Assembly (NCBI GenBank): GCA_947502585.1
Contig: CANNAV010000024.1
Span: forward strand, 1 to 39,811
Direction of reading: 5' to 3'
DNA length: 39,811 nucleotides
DNA from: an uncultured Pseudovibrio sp.
Lineage (GTDB): Bacteria; Pseudomonadota; Alphaproteobacteria; Rhizobiales; Stappiaceae
Positions 17,143 through 25,597 of this stretch are shown here, piece by piece. The position numbers and the translations under genes were made by a program. Every line of letters starts with the position of its first letter. Positions within the stretch are counted from its first letter, which is position 1. The notes under the pieces were generated by a model. It was given only the letters and a program-made list of their open reading frames with translations, was not told where the DNA came from and did not search any database.

Positions 17143-17883
17143 TCAGTACCCTTCCTGCTTTTCTTTAACTGCTGCATGCTGAATGAAGTTTACGATCATG
17201 TGTGCGACCTTGCCAACCTGCATGGGCGCTTCCGAAGATGCGATTGCATGATCGGCAATGTCTTCAGGCAGCGTGTCGCTGCGGCGTTCCTTAAACAGGG
17301 CAACTGAGTATTCCTTGTTGAACTCAGGGTGGCCTTGCAATGTAAGTGCTCTGCCTTTGTAATCAATCGCTGCATACTTGCAGAAATCAGAGGACGCAAC
17401 GACCTCTCCATCTGCTGGCAGTTTTGTTACCTGATCCTGATGATAGGCCTCAATGGAAAAACTGGTCAGGCCTTCCGGCATCCAGTCCGGGCTTTCCAGG
17501 ACATAATAAGTGAAAACACCACAGCCCCAGCCTTTATTTGACTTTTCTGCTTTTCCGCCCAACGCTTCTGCAAGGATCTGGTGCCCAAAGCAGATGCCGA
17601 CTACAGGCACGTGCTCGTCATAGGCAGTTTTCAAAAAGGTCTTAAGCCGGCCAATCCACTCAAGATCATCATAGATCCCATGCCTTGATCCAGTGATCAG
17701 CCAGCCATTGCAGTCATGAACGTTTTGAGGCAGTTGGCCATCCACAACGGGATAGGTTATGTAATGCCAGTCAGCGCCCTGATCTTTCAGAAGCGTTTCG
17801 AACATTGACGGGTAATCACCAAATATCTTGCTCAGGTTTTCAGGTGGCCGTCCAACTTCCAGAATTCCAAGTTTAAAGGTCAA
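17143..17883 (-). CDS. Class I glutamine amidotransferase domain protein
   Basis: A stand-alone class I (triad) amidotransferase of about 246 residues, in the GMP-synthase-like group. The nucleophile elbow is GICFGHQILAEALGG with Cys, and the His-Glu pair is in LQGHPEFNKEY. Such proteins hydrolyse a gamma-glutamyl amide or supply ammonia to a partner. No ATG is available near the N-terminus. A TTG at 17883 with GGGAG six bases upstream is the best start, while another TTG at 17910 would add nine residues that overlap this site. Together with the downstream PuuB-like oxidase it suggests polyamine or amine catabolism by gamma-glutamylation, but it is not the PuuD (peptidase C26) type, so the reaction is inferred only. 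Confidence 0.8.
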   Translation of the reverse strand: MTFKLGILEVGRPPENLSKIFGDYPSMFETLLKDQGADWHYITYPVVDGQLPQNVHDCNGWLITGSRHGIYDDLEWIGRLKTFLKTAYDEHVPVVGICFGHQILAEALGGKAEKSNKGWGCGVFTYYVLESPDWMPEGLTSFSIEAYHQDQVTKLPADGEVVASSDFCKYAAIDYKGRALTLQGHPEFNKEYSVALFKERRSDTLPEDIADHAIASSEAPMQVGKVAHMIVNFIQHAAVKEKQEGY

Positions 17884-18009
17884 AGAATGCTCCCAGATTC
17901 CAATAGGCAAACGCCGCAGACTACATCAGGATGAACTAGTCAATTATATCCTGCTGGCTTAGCCTCTGTAAACTCCTGGCACCCACTTCAGGCAAAATCT
18001 CATGCTACT

Positions 18010-18570
18010 CTTTTGTGTTGTTTCAGCGGGATAGGCTTTTGCAACCGGAAGGCAGGCAAGTGGCTAACAACATGCTTCAGGGCTTCCTGCTCTGACGTTG
18101 CTTCAAAGTCAGGTAACAGTTTGTCAAAGCGGGTGGTGTCCAGGAAGATTGGTGAGATGCCCCCTGGACTTTTCGCAAGCAAAGCGTCTGTTGAGCGGGT
18201 TGGCATGCCGACACCGTGAGAGGAGCTGTTTGCGCTGGACTGGATCGTCTACGACCAGTCTGACCTGATCCTGCGCGGGATGCAGGAAGCTGGCCTGAGC
18301 GTCAATCGGGACTTTTTTAGTGTGCGCTGTGATGACAGGGGCCTATTGGGAGTGGTGCGTGCTGGATGTGGTGTTGGCCTCGGTCAGATCGGAATCGCCC
18401 TTGAGGAGGACGGCCTTGCGCAACTTGATCTGAGGGACACATCGCCTGCTTTGCCCTTCTGTCTGGCCTCCCCGCACACTCTCAGGCAAATTCCGCGAAT
18501 AAAACTGCTTTTTGACTTTTTAGCCGAGAAACTGCCTAAGTTATTGTGGTTGAGGGGTTCTGGGTGCTGA
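18010..18570 (+). pseudogene. LysR-family regulator, C-terminal remnant
   Basis: The plus strand carries pieces of the effector-binding domain of a LysR-type regulator. A first piece to 18219 contains LSKRVVSRKIGEMPPGLFAS and then KASVERVGMP, typical of the central beta-sheet region. After a TGA at 18217-18219 a second piece resumes with ALDWIVYDQSDLILRGM, VNRDFFSVRCDD, AGCGVGLGQIG and a terminal helix. A further small indel near 18340 replaces the expected A-Y-W-E-L-V-R-A-G by G-L-L-G-V-V-R-A-G. No helix-turn-helix part is recognisable upstream. The gene is dead. It lies beside and divergent from the amidotransferase/oxidase pair, which it may once have regulated. Confidence 0.75.
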
Positions 18571-19032
18571 ACCTGACGAGGCTCACGTTTCATCCCTAAG
18601 AATTCATGGGATAACTCGCCCTAAGGGAAATTGCCCCATAATCCCCTTTCGTACACATGCTCACTCTCAAACTTTTGGGTATGTTGGTTTGGGGAGAAAT
18701 ACTGTGTTCATTGGGAAACTTGCGTTTTGGGACAATCAAATTTTCAAGGCGGTGATTTTATAGGAGTTGCCTTGGCAAATACATCCCGGCTATTTCAGCC
18801 CTTCTATATGACAGTACAAGTTACCGAGATTGCCAGATTTTACTCAGGGTGTTTTCTTAGTTCCAACAAGAACACCGAGACTTCTTAGCGAGAACTGAGA
18901 GATATATTGATTCCTGTAGTGCGTTGTATCTACTAATCTTTCGGATTCTCGCAAGAAGACCATACAGCGGGTGGCCCTTGCAAAAAACAGAGGGAAAAAA
19001 TCGACTACTGTCATAATTCAAGGGACCACGCC
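18571..19032. other. Intergenic region upstream of the type I secretion ABC gene
   Basis: About 460 bases lie between the LysR remnant and the transporter gene. No gene with a credible start and family motif, and no clear promoter boxes or hairpins, were found. Confidence 0.4.
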
Positions 19033-21252
19033 GTGAGTGATTTTCGCTTGTCCAGCCCTCATGCCCTCAATCCTGAGGAAGGTAGCCATCCAATGCATGA
19101 GGAGCTGGACGCCCTGATTGAAAGCATCGCTTACATCTCCCGCGTACATGGGAATTTCCTCAGTAAAACAGCCGTGACCGCTGGGATTCCACTGATCAAC
19201 GGACGTTTACAGTCTTCTCAGGTTCAAAAAGCCGCAGAAAATTGCGGGTTAAATGCCGAGAAGACGCAGATTGCTCTTTGCGACATTTCCACCGGCAGCC
19301 TTCCGTGTCTGCTGATATTTCATGACAGAGCCTTGCGGCTGCTGGTCAACTATGACTCAGTTACGCGGCAGGTCAAACTGCTGGACCCGTTGGAGCTGGA
19401 GAAACCACAGTATCTCAGCCTGGATATCTTACAGCGGGCTTATTCCGGGCATGCGATCCTGTTTTCATCTCTTCATGCGCGAGACAGCAGCGGGCAAGTT
19501 CACCAGGACGACAAGCATTGGTTCTGGTCGGAGTTCACGCGGTTCTTGTCTGACTATGCCAGTGTTACGTTTGGGACATTGCTGATCAACTGCCTCGCCC
19601 TTGTTTTCCCCTTATTCATCATGAATGTCTATGACCGTATTTTGCCCAGCTTCGCGGTGGCCTCTTTATGGGCACTGACATTTTGTGTAGCTCTGGCACT
19701 GTCTGGAGACAGCTTGCTGAAGGTAGCGCGGTTCTCCATCCTCAACAATCTTGGAAAAAAAGTCGATCAGCGGCTGGCTTCCAGGGTCTTTTCTCATGTG
19801 CAAAATATTGACTTTTCAGTAAAAACCAAAAGTTCCGGAGAGTATACTAGGACAGTTCATGACTATGAAAAGCTCCGCGATTTCTTTAGCTCAACAGCTT
19901 TGATCGCCCTGCTGGACTTTTGTTTTTCCGGGCTTTTCATCTGTATCCTGTTCGTCATCGCTGGCCCCATTGCCTGGATTCCCTTGCTCGCTGTTCCCCT
20001 CATTTGCCTGCCTAATCTGGCCGCACAACTGCCTTTGCGGCGAGCCGTTCAGGCCTCAGGCCTTGAAGAGAACAAGCGGCAGAACATTTTGCTGGAAACA
20101 CTGGCCGGGCACGAGACCGTGCGTGCTTTGAACGCGGAAGCTCATATGCAATCCCGATGGGAGCAATCGGCAGACCGCAGCAGTAAGAGCCTGTTGCAGA
20201 GCCGTCACTGGTCCAATCTGGCGATGGCAGGAACAGGGCATGTGCAAGGCATGGTATCGGTGCTGATTATTGTTTGGGGTGTTTATCAGGTTCAGTCCGG
20301 CGCTGTGAGCATGGGTGGGCTTATTGCTGCGATGATGCTGTCGTCTCGTTTGCTGGACCCAATCTCTCATGTTGCCAATGCACTGGTCCGGCTTCGCCCG
20401 GTGCTGCACAGCTATCGTAAACTTGGAGATCTGCTGAGCCAGCCAACAGAGCGTAAGGCTGGGAAAGCAACAGCGAACCTGCGTCACTGTCGTGGTGCAG
20501 TTCAGTTTCAAAATGTCAGTTTCTCCTATCCACTCAGTGGCAAAGCCAGCCTGACCCGTTGTAGCTTCTCGATTGAACCGGGAGATACGATTGGGTTGAC
20601 TGGATGTATCGGATCCGGAAAATCGACCGTTGGGCGGTTGATGAGCGGCCTTCGGTATCCTTCTGAAGGCGCTGTTCTCATCGATGGTATTGCTACACGC
20701 CAGTTTGATCCCACAGACCTGCGCAGTTTTGTTGGGTATCTGTCTCAGGACACCACACTGTTTCAGGGCACGTTGAGAGATAATCTCTGTCTTGGATTGC
20801 CTCACCTTTCCAATGAGGAGATTCATGAGGTGTGCCATGTGACTGGTTTGTATACTCTCGTGAACAGGCATCCGGCGGGATACAATCTGATTGTGGGAGA
20901 GAACGGCGCTGCACTTTCTGGCGGTCAGCGGCAATGTGTGGCTTTGGCGCGTGCTCTTTTGCGCAAACCGAAGATCCTGTTTCTGGACGAGCCGTCCAGT
21001 CAGTTAGATCTTGCAGCTGAGCTGCGGTTGTTGCGCGGATTGCGGCACTACAACGACGGATCACTCACACTCATTATCAGCACGCATCGCCCTTTCCTCC
21101 TTAAATTCACCAGGCGACTGATCGTTCTGGATCAAGGCCGCATCATTGCAGACGGGCCGAGTGAAGAGGTGAAACAGTCCATGCAGCAACCACGGTTGCA
21201 AAAAGTACAGCAGCCTGTGCAAATTCCGATTGAGGAAAGGCTGAGAGCATGA
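19033..21252 (+). CDS. Type I secretion ABC transporter (C39-like domain, LapB/HlyB type)
   Basis: A 739-residue permease-ATPase fusion of a type I secretion system. Residues about 20-150 form a C39-like domain without the protease Cys (DALIESIAYISRVHG at the usual Cys site), as in LapB/HlyB exporters that recognise but do not cut their substrate. A transmembrane domain with about six helices follows (roughly 180-450). The ATPase has Walker A GCIGSGKST (524-532), signature LSGGQ (628-632) and Walker B FLDEP with Asp652-Glu653. All motifs are intact. The start is a GTG at 19033; an ATG at 19093 just before the C39-like domain is an alternative. The following membrane fusion gene is broken, and no RTX-type substrate lies nearby, so the system may be non-functional here. 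Confidence 0.9.
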   Translation: MSDFRLSSPHALNPEEGSHPMHEELDALIESIAYISRVHGNFLSKTAVTAGIPLINGRLQSSQVQKAAENCGLNAEKTQIALCDISTGSLPCLLIFHDRALRLLVNYDSVTRQVKLLDPLELEKPQYLSLDILQRAYSGHAILFSSLHARDSSGQVHQDDKHWFWSEFTRFLSDYASVTFGTLLINCLALVFPLFIMNVYDRILPSFAVASLWALTFCVALALSGDSLLKVARFSILNNLGKKVDQRLASRVFSHVQNIDFSVKTKSSGEYTRTVHDYEKLRDFFSSTALIALLDFCFSGLFICILFVIAGPIAWIPLLAVPLICLPNLAAQLPLRRAVQASGLEENKRQNILLETLAGHETVRALNAEAHMQSRWEQSADRSSKSLLQSRHWSNLAMAGTGHVQGMVSVLIIVWGVYQVQSGAVSMGGLIAAMMLSSRLLDPISHVANALVRLRPVLHSYRKLGDLLSQPTERKAGKATANLRHCRGAVQFQNVSFSYPLSGKASLTRCSFSIEPGDTIGLTGCIGSGKSTVGRLMSGLRYPSEGAVLIDGIATRQFDPTDLRSFVGYLSQDTTLFQGTLRDNLCLGLPHLSNEEIHEVCHVTGLYTLVNRHPAGYNLIVGENGAALSGGQRQCVALARALLRKPKILFLDEPSSQLDLAAELRLLRGLRHYNDGSLTLIISTHRPFLLKFTRRLIVLDQGRIIADGPSEEVKQSMQQPRLQKVQQPVQIPIEERLRA

Positions 21253-21262
21253 AGGACTGGCC

Positions 21263-22184
21263 GTGTCCGTTACGCCACTGTATCTGCCGACGTTTCACAG
21301 CCCGAAGCAGTCCAGGAAGCTGATCTTTACATGCGCTGGAATTATGCTTTTGTTGTTCCTCTGGTCCGCGTCTGCGCATGTAGAGGAAGTCCCGCGCGGC
21401 TATGGACGTATCATCCCTTCCCGCCAGATGCAGTTTGTGCAGGCACCGGAAGGAGGGGCTGTTTCTGAGGTGATGTACTATGAGGGCGAAATACCGACTT
21501 TGCTTCACATCCGGGAAACTGCTGCATAAGAAATATGCGTTGCAGGCCCGTCCTGAAGGGCTGGCAGCTGAGGAGCCTCATGCACATCTGCGCTTGACCC
21601 TACCCCCCTCTGATACTGCCGTGTTTTGCAGGGAGAGATTGAAGCTTACAAGGCCCGTAAAGAACAGCTCAATGCATAAGTTGCTGTGCTTCGAAGCCAG
21701 TTCAGTCAGAAAGAGTAAGAGCTGAGGCAGCTGGAGGCTGAAGCGCAGATGCCAGGCGCAAATCTCACCACAATTGCGCAGGAGCCGGAGATTGCCACTC
21801 AGGCCCAATCGGATCTGGTGGCTGCCAAAGCAGAGCTTACCGCAACTGAAGAGCGGTTGCGCGGGGCGGAGGATCGGGCGCATCACAGTGCGTTGGTTCA
21901 GACAGGTGAGCCACTGGTAGAGATATGTTTCGCTGTAAGACACGCTGCTCATTGCTGATAAATTCCAGCCACAGCATGTTGCCTTCCTTCATCCGGGTCA
22001 GGATGTGAGTGTGAAGATTACCACCTATGACTATTCTATCTATGGCGGAATGGATGTGGTTCTGGAGCGAATTACGTGGGCATGACTGCGAGCATTGATA
22101 TTCTGAGGGGGTAAGAAAAGCGGGCTGAGCTACATCGCCAGGCCAACGCTCAAAGTGAAAGGAGAAGCATTTCACGAGCGGTGA
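21263..22184 (+). pseudogene. HlyD-like membrane fusion protein, multiply frameshifted
   Basis: Remnants of a type I secretion adaptor run through several frames. The N-terminal part from a GTG at 21263 has a hydrophobic anchor (IFTCAGIMLLLFLWSASAH) and the beta-barrel start EVPRGYGRIIPSRQMQFVQA. A coiled-coil part follows in shifted frames (LRQLEAEAQM, QAQSDLVAAKAELTATEERL). The C-terminal part has HVAFLHPGQDVSVKITTYDY with S-I-Y-G-G, and near 22100-22184 GKKSGLSYIARPTLKVKG with a final TGA. These are clear HlyD/LapC-type segments, in the right order behind the ABC gene. At least four reading-frame breaks or stops separate them, for example the TAA at 21527-21529. The spacing from the ABC gene (about ten bases) shows the two were one operon. 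Confidence 0.85.
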
Positions 22185-22208
22185 CCCGGAGGCTCCGCTA
22201 GCGACGGC

Positions 22209-23354
22209 TCAGAGCATTTGTGAGAGGAAGGAGAAGGATTTGTAGTCTGGCGCGATCAGCAGCATATCGGCTGAACCGGTATTTTGCAAAGAGGCCACTG
22301 ACTGCTGAAGTCCCATCAGAGCTGCTGGATTGGACAGGCCCATGCGCAGCACTTCTTCTGCCGGGAAGTGCAGCTCCGTTATCATGCGAGCAACGGACTC
22401 CAGCATGGTGACGTGTGCACCAGCCAGAGCCCCGGCTTTGTTGATGAGCTTGCCGTCTTTCAGAAAGACCTGATTGCCGTAAAGAGTGAAGTGGTCCGGC
22501 CCGCCAACTGTTGGCATGGAATCACTGATGAGGATCATATGATCTTTGACAGCGCGGGCGCGTATGGCAAGGCGTAGCATGTCGTCCGCGACGTGGTGTC
22601 CGTCTGCGATCACAGAACAAAAAGCGCTGCTGTTTATACCGGTTCCTACTGCCCCTGGCTCGCGGTTGACCATCTGGGACATGCCGTTGAACAAGTGTGT
22701 GAAGAGGTTTGCGCCCTCTTCCAGAAGAGGTTTGATCTGCGCAGCGCCAGCATCGGTGTGCCCGACAGAGACCACCGCGCCCATCTCAACCAGTCTGGCA
22801 ACATCGCCTTTTGCAACACCTTCAGGTGCGAGCGTCATCAGAACAGGGATATCCCGATCACGCAGATCGCGGACCAGTTCCAGACTGCGCTCATTGAGTG
22901 GACGCACCCATCTGGCTTCGTGGGTGCCTTTGCGTTCCACACTGATGTGCGGGCCTTCAATGTGAATACCCTTGATGCCATGGGTGCCGTAAGCATCCTT
23001 CATGGCGTCAACGGCCTTTTCCAGAACATCTGGCGCATCAGTGATGACTGTCGGCAGCAAGGCGGTGGTTCCCAACTGGTGGTGCGCGTCCGCAATACTT
23101 GCCAGGCCTTCCTGTGTTGGAGAGGTGTTGTAAAGAACCCCGCCACCGCCGTTTATCTGTATATCAAAGAAGCCCGGAGTGACGAGGCCTGTCAGTTTTT
23201 TCACTGTTGCGTCTGCGGGCAACTGGCTGCCTGATGACAGGCCTGCGCATGCGCCATTCACGAAATGAATGCTTGTATCGGTCAGCAGTTTCTGGCCGTC
23301 AAACAGCTGATCTGGAGACAGCCAGATATCCAGGTTGTCCGGTGCTGTGCTCAT
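22209..23354 (-). CDS. nagA: N-acetylglucosamine-6-phosphate deacetylase
   Basis: A 381-residue amidohydrolase that removes acetate from GlcNAc-6-P, and in GalNAc pathways from GalNAc-6-P, in the cytoplasm. The residues line up with the E. coli-type NagA active site: Gln66 in GFFDIQINGGGG, metal ligands Glu133 (HIEGPHISVERKGTHEARW), His199 (VSVGHTDA) and His220 (LFTHLFNGMSQM), His253 (IADGHHV) and catalytic Asp278 (LISDSMPTVGG). It is the last gene of the ten-gene operon, and its ATG overlaps the stop of the KbaZ/GatZ-family gene. With AgaS and a NagB-II-type deaminase upstream, it may serve both acetylated hexosamine phosphates. Confidence 0.94.
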   Translation of the reverse strand: MSTAPDNLDIWLSPDQLFDGQKLLTDTSIHFVNGACAGLSSGSQLPADATVKKLTGLVTPGFFDIQINGGGGVLYNTSPTQEGLASIADAHHQLGTTALLPTVITDAPDVLEKAVDAMKDAYGTHGIKGIHIEGPHISVERKGTHEARWVRPLNERSLELVRDLRDRDIPVLMTLAPEGVAKGDVARLVEMGAVVSVGHTDAGAAQIKPLLEEGANLFTHLFNGMSQMVNREPGAVGTGINSSAFCSVIADGHHVADDMLRLAIRARAVKDHMILISDSMPTVGGPDHFTLYGNQVFLKDGKLINKAGALAGAHVTMLESVARMITELHFPAEEVLRMGLSNPAALMGLQQSVASLQNTGSADMLLIAPDYKSFSFLSQML

Positions 23355-24664
23355 AGAGCCTCCTCAGGTTGAGGTGCCTCAACTCTCTCAAAAAAATAGG
23401 GGTCCAGTGCCTGCTGGATTTCAGCAAGCACCAGCGCCTTCTCTATGCCAAAACCATGGCGCTGCAAAGCCCTTGCACGGCCAACCGGCTGAGATGAAAA
23501 CAGTTGGAGCAGCAGTGCCTCTGGAATCTTGTGGGTCTGCAATGCGGTGAACAGTGCCTCCAGGGCATCCTGCACTTTCTCCTGAGGCCAGTAATACCGG
23601 ATACGATCTGCATAACTGAAGTGGCGCAACAGGCGCAGTTCCTGATCAGATCCCTGATAATGGGAGCGCCAGTATCTGGGCTCAGACAGCATTTCCGCTT
23701 CAAGGGTCTTCGGGATTTTCGGGGCGGTGCGTTTATCCTCCTCCAGCCAGTCCAGTATATGATCCAGCGCGTAGATGGCCTGCCTGTAAGCGAAAGTGAG
23801 CGCAGGACCGACTTTCAGCATCGCAAAGCCCATATTGGCCAAACGCGGAAATGCGCTGTCCAGCTGGTAGTCAGTGCTGTGGGCCTCGAAGGCGACGTTA
23901 GGGAAGGGGTCAAGTGCACCCCGCAGGGCTTTACCTTCGCCCTCAGGCAAATGATCGATATGGAAGGGTGAGAACTCAACGCCCGGCTGAACGACAAGGC
24001 CGCAGATCCGCTCTTTTGCGCCGTCCAGGCCCAGTTCATCGAACTTTTCGAAATGCATATGCAAGGTACGGGAAGCACGCACGGGCGGAGTTGGCTCAAT
24101 GCTATGTGCTTCGCCGGGTTCACGTGCGCCTCCGGGGAGAGGAACTTCCGTACCGACAATGTAGTGAAGGCGGCCTGGGTCAGGTGCAAACTCTTCACAG
24201 ACGGCTGCCAGGTCCGCAGCGCGGCTCGCGCTCAGTTCATCACCTACCTGAGCTTCTTCTCCGGCACAGCCTTCCGAGCAATCCAGATGAATTTTTGTGA
24301 AGCCGGCCTGCACACAGGCTTTCATCAGCTCTCTGGCTTTTGCCATGGCCTGATCGGCAGGCATGGAGCGCCAGGCTTGCGGGCCAAGATGGTCACCGCC
24401 GAGGATCAGGGCACTTTCCGGCAATCCGGCAGTGGTGCAAATACCTTTGACATAGCTGACGAAACCGGCTGGATTCATACCTGTGTAGCCGCCATCCTGA
24501 TTGACCTGATTGCTGGTAGCTTCCAGAAGCAGGGTCCGGCCTTTTTCTGCTGCGAGCAGAGCGGAGGCGAGGATAACGTCTGGCTGAGCGGAACAGATGG
24601 AGGGAAGCGCGGCTCTTGCGCCTTCACGGTTGGCAGTGATCACCTCCAACAAAGGGCTGCTCAT
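23351..24664 (-). CDS. KbaZ/GatZ-family protein; possible tagatose-6-phosphate 4-epimerase
   Basis: A 437-residue TIM-barrel protein of PF08013, named in E. coli as the non-catalytic subunit of tagatose-1,6-bisphosphate aldolase. Family features include the start SPLLEVITANREGARAALPS, LLEATSNQVNQDGGYTGMNP, ILGGDHLGPQAWRSMPADQA and IHLDCSEGCAGE. No catalytic class II aldolase subunit (GatY/KbaY) and no tagatose-6-phosphate kinase is found in the locus. A PF08013 member in Agrobacterium was shown to epimerise tagatose-6-phosphate at C4 to fructose-6-phosphate, and that role fits here because AgaS would make tagatose-6-phosphate. The gene overlaps both neighbours by four bases (ROK kinase upstream, nagA downstream), so it is firmly part of the pathway. 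The epimerase call is inference. Confidence 0.87.
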   Translation of the reverse strand: MSSPLLEVITANREGARAALPSICSAQPDVILASALLAAEKGRTLLLEATSNQVNQDGGYTGMNPAGFVSYVKGICTTAGLPESALILGGDHLGPQAWRSMPADQAMAKARELMKACVQAGFTKIHLDCSEGCAGEEAQVGDELSASRAADLAAVCEEFAPDPGRLHYIVGTEVPLPGGAREPGEAHSIEPTPPVRASRTLHMHFEKFDELGLDGAKERICGLVVQPGVEFSPFHIDHLPEGEGKALRGALDPFPNVAFEAHSTDYQLDSAFPRLANMGFAMLKVGPALTFAYRQAIYALDHILDWLEEDKRTAPKIPKTLEAEMLSEPRYWRSHYQGSDQELRLLRHFSYADRIRYYWPQEKVQDALEALFTALQTHKIPEALLLQLFSSQPVGRARALQRHGFGIEKALVLAEIQQALDPYFFERVEAPQPEEAL

Positions 24665-25596
24665 GACGGCTCCTCCGGTATTTGATAGGTTTGGACAGCT
24701 GCAAGTGCTGCCCCGCGTGTACCGCTGCTGTCTCCGTATTCTGCAATACGGATTTCCGGAGGCTCGGTCTGGTCCAGCAAGTGGCCAGGCAGAGCTTTAG
24801 CAATGAGAAGATTGATGTTTGGTATTCTGGAAAGGCCACCGCCGAGCACGATGCAGTCCGGGTCAACCGTGCATTGGAGCGTGGCGACCAGCTCCGCTGC
24901 TATATGTGCCCACATGCTCAGGACTTCCTGCATCTGCGGATCACCCGCTGTTGCCGCGGTTGTGATGGTCTGCGCATCGGCGTCCTTGCCGGTGACGTGT
25001 TTAGCAAGGCGGCGCATTCCGGGGCCTGCAAGATAGGTCTCGAAGCAACCTGTACGACCACACCCACATTGGATGCCGCCCAGCCCGAGTTCCTTCATGG
25101 TCATGTATGGAATGCCGAGATGACCATACTCTCCCGCTGCACCGCTGAGACCTGAAATCAACGTACCATTGGAACAGTACCCACCACCGACACCTGTGCC
25201 GATGATCAGACCAAAGACGCTGGCATGATTGCGGCCGGCACCAAGCATAGCTTCAGAAAGGGCAAAGCAGTTGCAGTCGTTTTCAAACGCGACGGCTCTG
25301 CCCAGTTTGTCGATCAGGTCCTGATGGACAGTCTGCCCTGATGCGGGCAGGTTGGCTGTGAGGAACTTGCCCGTTCGTCTGGAGTGGAACCCGGGAATAC
25401 CAACGCCCACCGGCAGGCACTTTGAGCTTGCCTTCTCTTCCAGCCACACCACCATCTCGCAGAGAGCATCTACCAAATTTGCGTAGGAATCCTGCGGTGT
25501 CGGGATGCGTCTGGTCTCAACTACAGCCCACTCCTTATCAAAGGCTGTTGCCTCAATTTTGGTGCCGCCAAGATCAATGCCACCAGCTCCAGCCAT
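24661..25596 (-). CDS. ROK-family amino-sugar kinase (GlcNAc/GalNAc kinase candidate)
   Basis: A 311-residue ROK kinase expected to phosphorylate an imported or released amino sugar at O6 with ATP. The phosphate loop is GIDLGGTK (6-13), the catalytic Asp107 is in AFENDCNCFAL, the second ATP motif is GLIIGTGVGGGY, and the zinc site is His159 (EYGHLGIPY) with Cys177, Cys179 and Cys184 (CGCGRTGCFETYLAGPG). It lacks an N-terminal helix-turn-helix, so it is an enzyme and not a NagC/Mlc-type repressor. It starts one base after the AgaS-like stop and overlaps the KbaZ-like gene. As the only sugar kinase in the locus it probably makes GlcNAc-6-P, and GalNAc-6-P if both sugars are used. Confidence 0.9.
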   Translation of the reverse strand: MAGAGGIDLGGTKIEATAFDKEWAVVETRRIPTPQDSYANLVDALCEMVVWLEEKASSKCLPVGVGIPGFHSRRTGKFLTANLPASGQTVHQDLIDKLGRAVAFENDCNCFALSEAMLGAGRNHASVFGLIIGTGVGGGYCSNGTLISGLSGAAGEYGHLGIPYMTMKELGLGGIQCGCGRTGCFETYLAGPGMRRLAKHVTGKDADAQTITTAATAGDPQMQEVLSMWAHIAAELVATLQCTVDPDCIVLGGGLSRIPNINLLIAKALPGHLLDQTEPPEIRIAEYGDSSGTRGAALAAVQTYQIPEEPS

Positions 25597-25597
25597 A

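Noticed and set aside
18000..18206. Minus-strand frame of 68 codons next to the amidotransferase
   Set aside because: The opposite strand reads as a LysR effector domain, so this frame is its shadow.
20056..20934. Open frame of 292 codons on the minus strand inside the type I secretion ABC gene
   Set aside because: It lies fully within a gene whose ATPase motifs are certain, and shows no recognisable domain.
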